From Planctomycetota bacterium (GTDB taxonomy: Bacteria; Planctomycetota; UBA1135; GCA-002686595): a stretch of DNA of 6,136 nt. This document shows, piece after piece, positions 1 to 5,563 of this stretch. Under the pieces are notes generated by a model. It was not told where the DNA came from and searched no databases. It saw only the letters and a program-made list of their open reading frames with translations. Location of the stretch: NCBI GenBank assembly GCA_029259675.1, contig JAJDES010000023.1, forward strand, positions 1-6,136, written 5' to 3'. Made by a program: the position numbers and the translations under genes. The first letter of the stretch is position 1, and each line of letters opens with the position of its first letter.

Positions 1-411
1 CGCGCCGCATTCGAAGGCACTGCCCCAAAGTTCGCGGGTCCCGGTCAGGTCGAGCAGGAGGTCGTCGATGGACGTGATGTCGACCGTGGGCGTGTACTCC
101 AAACACAGGCGGGCGATCGCTTCGCGCAAGCGCCCGGCGGCTTGGGAATCGCCGTCGCGGAAGGCTGCGGCCGGACAGCGCCTGGCGGCTTCGGCCAGGA
201 GCATGCCCGAGCGCACGCCGAAGCGACGGGCCTCGTAGGAGCAGGCCATGACCAGGTTGCGCGCAGTGGGTGGGCCGCCGACAACGACCGGCCTACCGCG
301 CAGCTCGGGGTGCAGAGCCTGTTCGACCGAGGCCAAAAAGGCATCCACATCCAGATGCAGGATGCGCCTGGTCCCGGGCGGCAGGCGCTGATCTCGGTTG
401 GTTGGGGGCAT
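1..411 (-). CDS. Y-family DNA polymerase (DinB/ImuB-like), N-terminal 137 residues, cut by window edge
   Basis: The minus-strand frame from the ATG at 411 stays open to the window edge and gives the N-terminal palm and fingers region of a Y-family (translesion) DNA polymerase. The first metal-binding motif is LHLDVDAFLASVEQ (residues 18-31, with D21 in the place of E. coli DinB D8). It is followed by RGRPVVVGG, ACSYEARRFGVRSGM (a typical fingers segment) and SIDDLLLDLTGT (114-125). In DinB the last motif carries the Asp-Glu catalytic pair; here it is D116-D117. An in-frame TAG lies four codons upstream, so the ATG is the first possible start. A short SD-like AGGG lies 7 bases before it. The gene follows acr3 on the same strand after 110 bp. 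That gap contains an AT-rich patch (421-439) that could hold its own promoter, including a TATTTT at 439-434. The subfamily (Pol IV, UmuC-like or ImuB-like) cannot be decided without the C-terminal part. Family assignment is secure and catalytic competence is not. Confidence 0.88.
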   Translation of the reverse strand, partial: MPPTNRDQRLPPGTRRILHLDVDAFLASVEQALHPELRGRPVVVGGPPTARNLVMACSYEARRFGVRSGMLLAEAARRCPAAAFRDGDSQAAGRLREAIARLCLEYTPTVDITSIDDLLLDLTGTRELWGSAFECGA

Positions 412-521
412 CGGCGCACCCTAACATAACGCTAAAATAGGTCCAGCCGAGGGCTTGCGACGGTGGGGGAGGCGGATTCCGGCAGCGTGCGCGGGGCCCC
501 GCACAATGAATTCCCGTGTTC

Positions 522-1724
522 CTAGGAGAGAGCTTGGCCCTGTTGCTTTGGCTCAACTGGAAACCAGCTTCTCGTTCTCAGGCAGAACTTGACGAGCATC
601 AACATCAGAGGAACTTCGATCAGCACGCCGACCACGGTTGCCAATGCTGCGCCGGAGGACAGACCGAAGAGCATTGCCGCCGTGGCAATCGCGACTTCGA
701 AGTGATTGCTTGCCCCGATCATCGCGGTCGGGGCGGCGTCTGCGTAGCGCAGCCCGAATAGACGAGCGAGGCCGTAGCCGACGCCAAAAATAAGCAATGT
801 CTGAATCACCAGCGGAACCGCGATCCAAACAATGGTCAGCGGATTCTCAAGGATCACATCTCCCTTGAAGGAGAACAGCAACACAAGCGTGAGCAAAAGA
901 GCGCTGATCGTGAGCGGTGTGAGGACCGGCAAGAATGTCTGCTTGAACCAGGCTTCGCCCTTGGACGCGATGATCCATTTGCGCGAGAGGAAGCCCGCTA
1001 TCAGGGGCAGCGCGACGTACACGCCGATGGACAGCAGCAGTGCTTGCCACGGGATTGGAAGCCGGCCTACACCCAGCAAAAAGCCGCCGAGCACACCGTA
1101 GAGCACAAGCATGGTGAGGGAGTTGATGGCGACCATGACGAGGGTGTGCGCATCGCTTCCCCGCGCCAGGTATCCCCAAACCAGCACCATGGCTGTGCAG
1201 GGTGCAACGCCGAGCAAAATGCACCCGGCGAGGTAGCTTCTCCACAGCGGAATCTGCAGTAGTTTCACGCCGTCTTGCACGACGACCGATCCCGCTCCGT
1301 ACTGAGCTCCTGTCGGTAGATCGAGGCCGAAGGGGAGTTTGACCAGGTCCGTTGCCTCGGGGCCGATGAAGCCGAGAAAGATCGTGCCTAGGAAGAGGCT
1401 CGAGATGGCAAACATCGTGAAGGGCTTCACGCACCAATTCACAAACAGCGTCAAAAAGACGGGTCGCTTGCTTTTGCCCGCAGCGACGACTTCCGTGAAG
1501 TCAATCTTCACCATGATCGGAAACATCATGAAGAACAGGCAAACCGCAATCGGAATGGATATGACGGGTGCGCCGCCCACATCGATGGTGATGTCGTCGA
1601 GCGAGCGGGCGAACTGGGGAGCCAAACGCCCCAGCAAGATTCCCGCCGCCATGCATAGGAATACCCAGAGCGTCAGTAGTCGCTCGAAGCCATGCATTTT
1701 TCGGGTTGAGCTGTTCTCAGGCAT
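522..1724 (-). CDS. acr3: Acr3-family arsenite efflux permease (400 aa)
   Basis: This is an inner-membrane arsenite exporter of the Acr3 family (BASS superfamily), which extrudes As(III) using the proton-motive force. The 400 residues are mostly hydrophobic segments, consistent with the ten helices of the family. Family signatures are NWCVKPF (96-102), GVAPCTAMVLVWGYL (172-186) with the essential Cys at 176, INSLTML (200-206), and GASNHFEVAIATAAMLFGL (337-355). GVLIEVP (366-372) follows, with the conserved Glu at 370. Known Acr3 proteins need the equivalent Cys and Glu for transport. The protein is about 50 residues longer than a usual Acr3 (roughly 350). Much of the excess is a hydrophilic stretch at about 118-162, just before the helix with the catalytic Cys. 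The ATG lies inside the end of arsC (8-bp overlap), with an AAGGAA Shine-Dalgarno sequence in the arsC coding sequence, so translational coupling is likely. It is the last ars gene. Confidence 0.95.
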   Translation of the reverse strand: MPENSSTRKMHGFERLLTLWVFLCMAAGILLGRLAPQFARSLDDITIDVGGAPVISIPIAVCLFFMMFPIMVKIDFTEVVAAGKSKRPVFLTLFVNWCVKPFTMFAISSLFLGTIFLGFIGPEATDLVKLPFGLDLPTGAQYGAGSVVVQDGVKLLQIPLWRSYLAGCILLGVAPCTAMVLVWGYLARGSDAHTLVMVAINSLTMLVLYGVLGGFLLGVGRLPIPWQALLLSIGVYVALPLIAGFLSRKWIIASKGEAWFKQTFLPVLTPLTISALLLTLVLLFSFKGDVILENPLTIVWIAVPLVIQTLLIFGVGYGLARLFGLRYADAAPTAMIGASNHFEVAIATAAMLFGLSSGAALATVVGVLIEVPLMLMLVKFCLRTRSWFPVEPKQQGQALS

Positions 1725-2148
1725 GGGCGTTCAATTCCTTTTCCAAGCGCTTGATCCAGGCGCCGATTTCGTCTCGCACGCGGCGATAGTGCGGTAGTTC
1801 GTCTGCAACGCTTTGTTCCCCCTTGGCAAGTGCGGGAGGGTCGTCGAAACCTTGGTGTTGAATCGTTGCCGCCCCGGGCCAGATGGGGCACTTTTCGTGC
1901 GCATCGCCGCAAAGGGTGAAGACGCGATCGACACCGGCCTCGCGAAAGTCCGCAACGGATTTGGAGTGCTGCGCGGATATGTCGATGCCGACTTCGGCCA
2001 TCACTTCGATCGCGCGCGGATTAACTTTCGTTGGGTCTGCACCCGCAGAAGACACTTGGAGCTTGTCCCCAAGGAGATGCTTCGCCCAACCCTCGGCCAT
2101 TTGGCTGCGGCAGGAATTGCTGGTGCAAAGGAACAGAATGTGTTTCAT
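1717..2148 (-). CDS. arsC: Thioredoxin-coupled arsenate reductase ArsC (143 aa)
   Basis: This is a cytoplasmic arsenate reductase of the low-molecular-weight protein tyrosine phosphatase fold. It reduces As(V) to As(III), the form that Acr3 exports. The N-terminal P-loop CTSNSCRS (8-15) carries the nucleophilic Cys8 and the anion-binding Arg14. The segment TLCGDAHEKCP (78-88) supplies Cys80 and Cys87. This triad matches Cys10-Cys82-Cys89 of the staphylococcal pI258 ArsC, which relay electrons to thioredoxin, so this is the Trx-linked class and not the glutaredoxin-linked E. coli class. FDDPPA (101-106) provides the general-acid Asp-Pro loop. At 143 residues it is slightly longer than pI258 ArsC (131). 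The gene starts about 35 bp after arsR stops, with no strong Shine-Dalgarno sequence visible, and its end overlaps acr3. All the residues expected for activity are present. Confidence 0.96.
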   Translation of the reverse strand: MKHILFLCTSNSCRSQMAEGWAKHLLGDKLQVSSAGADPTKVNPRAIEVMAEVGIDISAQHSKSVADFREAGVDRVFTLCGDAHEKCPIWPGAATIQHQGFDDPPALAKGEQSVADELPHYRRVRDEIGAWIKRLEKELNAHA

Positions 2149-2183
2149 GCTTCGCCGTTCTCGAACTCCTGCGCGCTCCCGAA

Positions 2184-2489
2184 TTAAGGGGTGCAGAGTT
2201 CCGGTTTTCCCTGGCAGCAGTCCTGGGTAATGAATCCGATCAGCTCGCGGATGCCGTCAACGCGAAGTGTGTATCGAACCGACCGACCTTCTCGTTGGGA
2301 CTCGACCAAACCTGCGCGCACCAGGTGGGACAGGTGAAAGGACAGGGTGGGGGCCGGCACTCCCAACTGCTCGGCAATCTCTCCGGCGGGCAGGCCTACC
2401 GGGCCTGAGCGCACGAGCAGGCGAAAGGCCTGCAGCCGCGACTCGTGGGCGAGGGCTGACAGGGCGGGTACGGCTGTTGACTCTTCCAT
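2184..2489 (-). CDS. arsR: ArsR/SmtB-family arsenic-responsive repressor (101 aa)
   Basis: This is a small winged-helix repressor that heads the ars operon and should bind its own promoter until As(III) (or Sb(III)) releases it. The fold is visible as ALSALAHESRLQAFRLL (helices 1-2, residues about 9-25), GEIAEQLGVPAPTLSFHLSHLVRAGLV (helix-turn-helix, about 36-62) and the wing ESQREGRSVRYTL (63-75). The C-terminus ends in CCQGKPELCTP, giving Cys91, Cys92 and Cys99. This CC-x6-C cluster resembles the C-terminal As(III) site of Acidithiobacillus ferrooxidans ArsR (Cys95, Cys96, Cys102) and differs from the helix-3 CxC site of E. coli plasmid ArsR. I chose the ATG at 2489 because the ArsR fold begins just after it. 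The longer in-frame extension to 2573 would read through the promoter and has no family similarity. No Shine-Dalgarno sequence precedes this ATG. Confidence 0.94.
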   Translation of the reverse strand: MEESTAVPALSALAHESRLQAFRLLVRSGPVGLPAGEIAEQLGVPAPTLSFHLSHLVRAGLVESQREGRSVRYTLRVDGIRELIGFITQDCCQGKPELCTP

Positions 2490-2503
2490 AATTCTAGAAC
2501 TAT
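2488..2503 (-). promoter_or_regulatory. Candidate ArsR operator: 16-bp near-palindrome at the arsR start codon
   Basis: ATAATTCTAGAACTAT is symmetric at 7 of 8 base pairs (one mismatch, 2491/2500), with the perfect core TTCTAGAA at 2492-2499. It is AT-rich within GC-rich DNA. It lies between the putative -35 element and the start codon, overlapping any plausible -10 element and the first bases of arsR. That is where an ArsR-type autorepressor would block RNA polymerase. Symmetry and position are seen directly; the binding protein is inferred. Confidence 0.5.
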
Positions 2504-2525
2504 CAAAGTGTTGTGCCTGGGTCAA
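2491..2525 (-). promoter_or_regulatory. Candidate ars operon promoter (sigma70-type)
   Basis: On the minus strand, TTGACC (2525-2520, five of six matches to TTGACA) could be the -35 element. The -10 is ambiguous: GATAGT (2504-2499) after a 15-bp spacer, or TAGTTC (2502-2497) after a 17-bp spacer. Either choice puts transcription initiation within about 0-5 bases of the arsR ATG at 2489. This agrees with the absence of a Shine-Dalgarno sequence there. The -10 match is only moderate. Confidence 0.4.
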
Positions 2526-2653
2526 CCGCCCGGCTGTGCTGTGGAGGGAATTGGGGCAGAGACAGCTAGCCAAGCGGACCCCGCGCCCCCTCGATTGAGT
2601 CGATTGCCCGCGATCTTCGGCTACGTGAGCGCGCGCAAAGCCCGAAGCTTGTC

Positions 2654-2691
2654 TTTGGCCGCAGCCAAATGTGCCGGAGCCGCTGGCCGGC
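2654..2691 (-). other. Two short hairpins downstream of the VOC gene
   Basis: TTTGGC (2654-2659) and GCCAAA (2664-2669) form a perfect 6-bp stem with a 4-base loop. GCCGG (2673-2677) and CCGGC (2687-2691) form a neighbouring 5-bp stem. Both lie in the 257-bp gap between the VOC stop codon and arsR and could end or stabilise the VOC transcript. There is no downstream T-run on the minus strand, so they are not convincing intrinsic terminators. A 7-bp direct repeat, TCGATTG, also lies in this gap at 2591 and 2600. Nothing else recognisable is seen here before the ars promoter. Confidence 0.3.
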
Positions 2692-2745
2692 CCACATCCA
2701 GTCGCCTTTGCTGCACGGCACCACCTGCAGTTGTCGCGCCTTTTC

Positions 2746-3528
2746 TTATCCGGGCATGAGCGCCAGGTGCGCCCCCACGGGATCCTGAATCACCGCGTAG
2801 GAATACTGTCCGTCTTCCCCCCGCGTTTCCTTGATGATCTTGCCGCCTTCCTCCTGCACGCGACGGATGCTCTCGGCTAGGTCGCCGACAGGGAGGTAGA
2901 TCATCCAGACCGGCGGAAGGCCCTGGTTCATGCCGCGCGCATGGCAGACCCCAGCCGCCGATTTTTTGTCTTCGGAGATCATGCTGTAGTCGGCGTAGCG
3001 TTCGCCCGCAGCTTCCATCTCCACGTCCTGGACGGACCAGTTCACGACCTGCTTATAGAAATCACGGGTTGCCGCAGCGTTGGGTACCGTCAGATCGAGC
3101 CACGCGATGCGTCCCACGGGCTGTGTTGCGTCGTCGGATTGTGGGAGCGCGTCGGCGGGGACAACCGGGATCAGCCCGAAGGCGGCACCATTGGGATCGA
3201 GCAGTACCGCCCACTGGCTGTTGCCATCGTCGTCTTTGCCGTGCATCAGCTCGCTCCCGCCCAGCTCGAGCGCATGCTTCACACTGTCCGCAACACTTGC
3301 GACTTGAATGTGCGGCATCCATTGGAGCGGAAGCTGATCATATTCCGCGATGCGCTCGCCCAAGCCGATGATGGGCGTGCCCTGGTTGTTCATCAGATCC
3401 TCGCGCCACAGGGGGGTCTCGCCGGTGGTGAGGACGCGGGAGTAAAACTGAACTTCACGTTCGTGTTCGGGAACGGCTATGTCAGCGCTGACAACTCCGC
3501 CGACACTCGGTACAAATTGGGCACACAT
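2746..3528 (-). CDS. Two-domain VOC (glyoxalase/bleomycin-resistance fold) protein, 260 aa
   Basis: This is a cytoplasmic protein with two tandem VOC modules, at about residues 12-122 and 139-259. Each ends with the family's DPxG turn (DPNGAAFGLIP at 111-121; DPVGAHLALMPG at 249-260). Module 2 begins IAWLDLTVPN...RDFYKQVVNW, a typical VOC N-terminal unit. Length and layout resemble the glyoxalase-related COG3324 group, such as mycobacterial Cfp30B of about 260 residues. The usual metal ligands are missing: no His on the first strand of either module, and Gly118 and Ala256 where DPxGxxxE has its Glu. A glyoxalase I-type metal-dependent reaction is therefore unlikely. It also lacks the vicinal Cys pair of the C-As lyase ArsI. 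The ATG at 3528 is preceded by AGGA at 8-base spacing, and the longer frame to 3597 has no family similarity. It lies upstream of arsR on the same strand but 257 bp away, so membership of the ars operon is not shown. Substrate unknown. Confidence 0.85.
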   Translation of the reverse strand: MCAQFVPSVGGVVSADIAVPEHEREVQFYSRVLTTGETPLWREDLMNNQGTPIIGLGERIAEYDQLPLQWMPHIQVASVADSVKHALELGGSELMHGKDDDGNSQWAVLLDPNGAAFGLIPVVPADALPQSDDATQPVGRIAWLDLTVPNAAATRDFYKQVVNWSVQDVEMEAAGERYADYSMISEDKKSAAGVCHARGMNQGLPPVWMIYLPVGDLAESIRRVQEEGGKIIKETRGEDGQYSYAVIQDPVGAHLALMPG

Positions 3529-4118
3529 TAATGGGGTCCTGGTTGGAAGCCGCTTTGGTGAAGGTTCTGTTCCGTGGCCATCTTGGCAACGATACATTCT
3601 CTCCCAAAGCGCGTTTCGGGAGTTCTCGAGGGGCCTTGCTGCTTTTTCTCCGGAGCGGCACGAACCTTGCTCTTGGCTGAAAGTCTAAATTCCCGACTCA
3701 ATCGGCTTGATAGTCGAATTGCTCTTCAACAAGGGAGAAATCGTCCCGAAGCAAGGTGAGGGACCATACGCGCGCGGGCAAGCCGGACCTGATTTTGGAA
3801 ATCCTGTCGGCCGGGGTCGGAACCGTCGGCCCGCAGTCTTTCGCTTCGATGCCGGGGGCGCTACTCAGTGTTGCTTGGGCAACTACGTTCATTGGCTTAG
3901 ATCCGGTCGCGCGCGCGACGGATAGCCTATGTATAGTCGCTTAGCACTCTTTCGAATGCCAAGCGAGCATTGAGGTTCGCATTCAACTTCGGTTGGTCGT
4001 ACAGGACCGATCGTACGGGCACCGCTTCAGTTGGGTGGGGACATTTCGCAACACTACATGTGTCGTCTGGCCCATCGCAACGGCGAAGGGCAGCGCCTTC
4101 ACCAGCAACATCGATTCC
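3529..4118. other. Divergent intergenic region, about 590 bp, no recognised gene
   Basis: This gap separates the divergent VOC and usp genes and must hold both promoters. Short open frames cross it on both strands (3698-3892 minus, 3707-3925 plus, 3756-3944 plus). They overlap one another, lack good ribosome-binding sites and resemble no family I know, so I do not call them genes. Visible structure includes a long GC-rich hairpin (3901-3923), an imperfect stem around 3695-3715 (GACTCAA against TTG-AT-AGTC), and two copies of TCGTAC (near 3988 and 4010). A weak sigma70-like pair for the usp operon is TTGGGT (4031-4036) and TACATG (4055-4060) with an 18-bp spacer. Confidence 0.5.
3901..3923. 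repeat. GC-rich inverted repeat/hairpin in the divergent intergenic region
   Basis: ATCCG (3901-3905) and CGGAT (3919-3923) flank the perfect 12-bp palindrome TCGCGCGCGCGA (3907-3918), with a single unpaired G at 3906. The result is one nearly continuous inverted repeat of 23 bp. No T-run follows on either strand, so it is not a standard terminator. It could be a protein-binding site or a simple alternating CG tract. Function unknown. Confidence 0.55.
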
Positions 4119-4571
4119 ATGAAGATTAGCCACATCTTGATGACGACGGACTTCTCGCCCGAATCCACGAAACCCCTAGAGGAAGTGGCTGCCCTGGCCA
4201 AAGCTCAGGGGGCGCGGTTGAGTTTGCTTCACGTCGTTCACGAGTTGTATGCCGTGCCCCACGGAGCACCGCTTGCGCCGCCCGTTCAACCGATCGACAG
4301 CAAGCGCCGAGTTGAAGAAGCGACAGCGCAGTTGAAGGAGTTGCGGGACCAATTGAGCCCCGATTTGGACGTCGAAATTGTTGCCATTGCTGCGGCCTCC
4401 TTTCCGGAGGCGATCGTTGGTTTCGCCGAGGAAAAGAACGTCAGCTTGATCGCACTCGGGACCCATGGCAGGACCGGCTTAAAGCATTTAGCCTTGGGCA
4501 GCGTCGCTGAAGCTGTCCTGCGGCAATCACCCGTCCCGGTGCTTTGCTTTCCCCTCAAGCGAAAGGAATAA
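4119..4571 (+). CDS. Universal stress protein, UspA family, single domain (150 aa)
   Basis: This is a cytoplasmic nucleotide-binding stress protein of the UspA superfamily (Rossmann-like alpha/beta fold, usually dimeric). It starts ISHILMTTDFSPES, with Asp11 at the adenine-contacting position of ATP-binding Usp proteins such as MJ0577. LLHVV (36-40) is the second strand. GTHGRTGLKHLALGS (114-128) fits the ATP-binding motif G-x2-G-x9-G-(S/T) exactly, and the protein ends SPVPVLCF as usual. This argues for an ATP-binding member. The ATG at 4119 is chosen because the Usp fold starts there. The in-frame 42-codon extension from 3993 has no similarity, and no clear Shine-Dalgarno sequence precedes 4119. 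A SD-like GAAGG (4085-4089) about 30 bases upstream can pair with CCTTC (4096-4100). The next usp gene begins 6 bp after this stop, so the two are surely co-transcribed. The exact physiological role is unknown. Confidence 0.93.
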   Translation: MKISHILMTTDFSPESTKPLEEVAALAKAQGARLSLLHVVHELYAVPHGAPLAPPVQPIDSKRRVEEATAQLKELRDQLSPDLDVEIVAIAAASFPEAIVGFAEEKNVSLIALGTHGRTGLKHLALGSVAEAVLRQSPVPVLCFPLKRKE

Positions 4572-4577
4572 GGAACC

Positions 4578-5474
4578 ATGAAGTTTCAAAATGCGCGCAA
4601 GATTCTTGTGGGTGTCGAGAGCGAAGGCCGCTCCGATGAGGCGATCGTAGCGGCGTGCAAAATTGCTGGGCACGGTGATCGCAAAGTGCATTTGTTGCAC
4701 GCCACCAACGCGCCCAGTCACATTTGGGTGGGCATGGACCCCGCTGACTTCGATGCCATTCGGCACCAAATGGTCGAGCGCAGCGGGTTGCGCATCGCGG
4801 CGGGACTTGAAGGCTTGGAGCGCCAACGTGAGCTGAAGCCGGGGAGTTTGTCGAAAGCCTTGGAAATCCTTCCGGGGCCGCCCGCGCGCACGATTGTTGA
4901 GCGTGCGGAGAGCTATGGTGCCGATGTGGTTTTCCTTGGAACCCACGCCAAGCGTTCGCTGCTCGAATTCGGCAACACGATCCGAACTCTGTTCCACACC
5001 ATTCCCTGCGCGTTGTGGATTCAGCCCTGCGAGGCCTTGGATTTGAAGCGCGTGCTGGTGCCGATTGATCTTTCCCCGGCAAGCCTCGAGGCGGCCGGCC
5101 AGGCCTTGGAGTTCGCCAAATCGCTGGAGCTTCCGGTCGATTTGCTGCACGTGTTCTCCGATCCGCAAATGTTCGCGGCCGAAGCGGGAGCGAGTTTTGA
5201 AGGTTGGCCGCAGTACACCGTTGACGGCATGCGCGCCGCAGCCCAGTCCGGCTTTGATAAAGCCGTCAAGGAACTGGGCGACCTGGGAGCCGGCTGCAAC
5301 AAAATCTTCGTCGAGGGCAGTCCGCCGACCGAAATCCTCGCGCGACAGGAACCTTCGGTACTCACGGTCATGGCCACCCACGGGCACACCGGCCTGGCGC
5401 GGCTCGTTTTCGGTAGCGTCAGCTACAACGTCTTCAAAGAGGCCAAGGGGCCCGTGCTCGGCCTGCGCACCTAG
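4578..5474 (+). CDS. Tandem universal stress protein with two Usp domains (298 aa)
   Basis: Two UspA domains lie in one chain: domain 1 about residues 6-149 and domain 2 about 156-298, each opening with a typical first strand (RKILVGVE, KRVLVPIDLSP). Domain 1 has lost the nucleotide site: Glu14 replaces the Asp, and the motif region reads GTHAKRSLLEFGN (121-133) instead of G-x2-G-x9-G-(S/T). Domain 2 keeps Asp164 and most of the motif, in ATHGHTGLARLVFGS (266-280), but its first Gly is Ala266. This resembles the E. coli UspE-type arrangement, in which a tandem protein works beside single-domain Usp proteins; I infer a structural or regulatory role for domain 1. The start is supported by AAGGA just upstream, although the spacing to the ATG is tight. 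The gene is 6 bp downstream of the single-domain usp, forming one operon, and is followed by two hairpins. Confidence 0.92.
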   Translation: MKFQNARKILVGVESEGRSDEAIVAACKIAGHGDRKVHLLHATNAPSHIWVGMDPADFDAIRHQMVERSGLRIAAGLEGLERQRELKPGSLSKALEILPGPPARTIVERAESYGADVVFLGTHAKRSLLEFGNTIRTLFHTIPCALWIQPCEALDLKRVLVPIDLSPASLEAAGQALEFAKSLELPVDLLHVFSDPQMFAAEAGASFEGWPQYTVDGMRAAAQSGFDKAVKELGDLGAGCNKIFVEGSPPTEILARQEPSVLTVMATHGHTGLARLVFGSVSYNVFKEAKGPVLGLRT

Positions 5475-5478
5475 AGGG

Positions 5479-5507
5479 CGTTGCGGGCGCGAGTCCGCAC
5501 CGCAACG
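5479..5507 (+). terminator. Hairpin directly after the tandem usp gene (possible terminator)
   Basis: CGTTGCGG (5479-5486) and CCGCAACG (5500-5507) form a perfect 8-bp stem with a 13-base loop, five bases after the TAG stop of the usp gene. The downstream sequence is A-rich and not T-rich, so intrinsic termination is doubtful. It may protect the 3' end or act together with the next hairpin. Confidence 0.4.
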
Positions 5508-5525
5508 AAGCCAAAATCTTACCTT

Positions 5526-5563
5526 TCCGGCCCCCGTGCAGGCTCAGCTTGGCGGGGGCCGGA
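5526..5563. terminator. Strong GC-rich hairpin between usp operon and trmL (possible terminator)
   Basis: TCCGGCCCCCG (5526-5536) and CGGGGGCCGGA (5553-5563) are a perfect 11-bp inverted repeat around a 16-base loop. On the plus strand it is followed by GTTGTTAAG, a weak T-containing tail and not a clean T-run. It most likely marks the end of the usp transcript, and its right arm ends only 17 bp before the trmL start codon. Confidence 0.5.

Noticed and set aside
487..504. Palindrome GTGCGCGGGGCCCCGCAC after acr3, considered as a terminator
   Set aside because: The perfect part (491-502) has no loop, and no T-run follows on the minus strand. It may add structure at the 3' end of the ars mRNA, but it does not qualify as an intrinsic terminator.
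847..1437. 196-residue open frame on the minus strand within acr3
   Set aside because: It overlaps acr3 in another frame, is Arg/His/Pro-rich, and has no family signature. The acr3 frame has clear transporter motifs throughout.
2490..2573. N-terminal extension of arsR to an ATG at 2573
   Set aside because: The extra 28 residues do not resemble ArsR proteins and would overlap the likely -35/-10 region and operator. The fold starts right after the ATG at 2489.
2746..3528. VOC protein as ArsI, the C-As lyase
   Set aside because: ArsI is a single-module-size enzyme with a vicinal Cys pair that binds the organoarsenical. This protein has only two isolated Cys residues (Cys2, Cys195) and lacks metal ligands.
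2941..3531. 196-residue plus-strand open frame opposite the VOC gene
   Set aside because: It is antisense to a well-supported VOC protein and shows no recognisable domain. Long antisense frames are common in GC-rich DNA.
3698..3944. Three short open frames (3698-3892 minus; 3707-3925 and 3756-3944 plus) in the divergent gap
   Set aside because: They overlap each other, the plus-strand ones need TTG or GTG starts, none has a good Shine-Dalgarno sequence, and none resembles a known protein. Kept only as part of the intergenic description.
4527..5387. 286-residue minus-strand open frame opposite the tandem usp gene
   Set aside because: The plus strand encodes two clear Usp domains with a ribosome-binding site. 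The antisense frame has no known motif.
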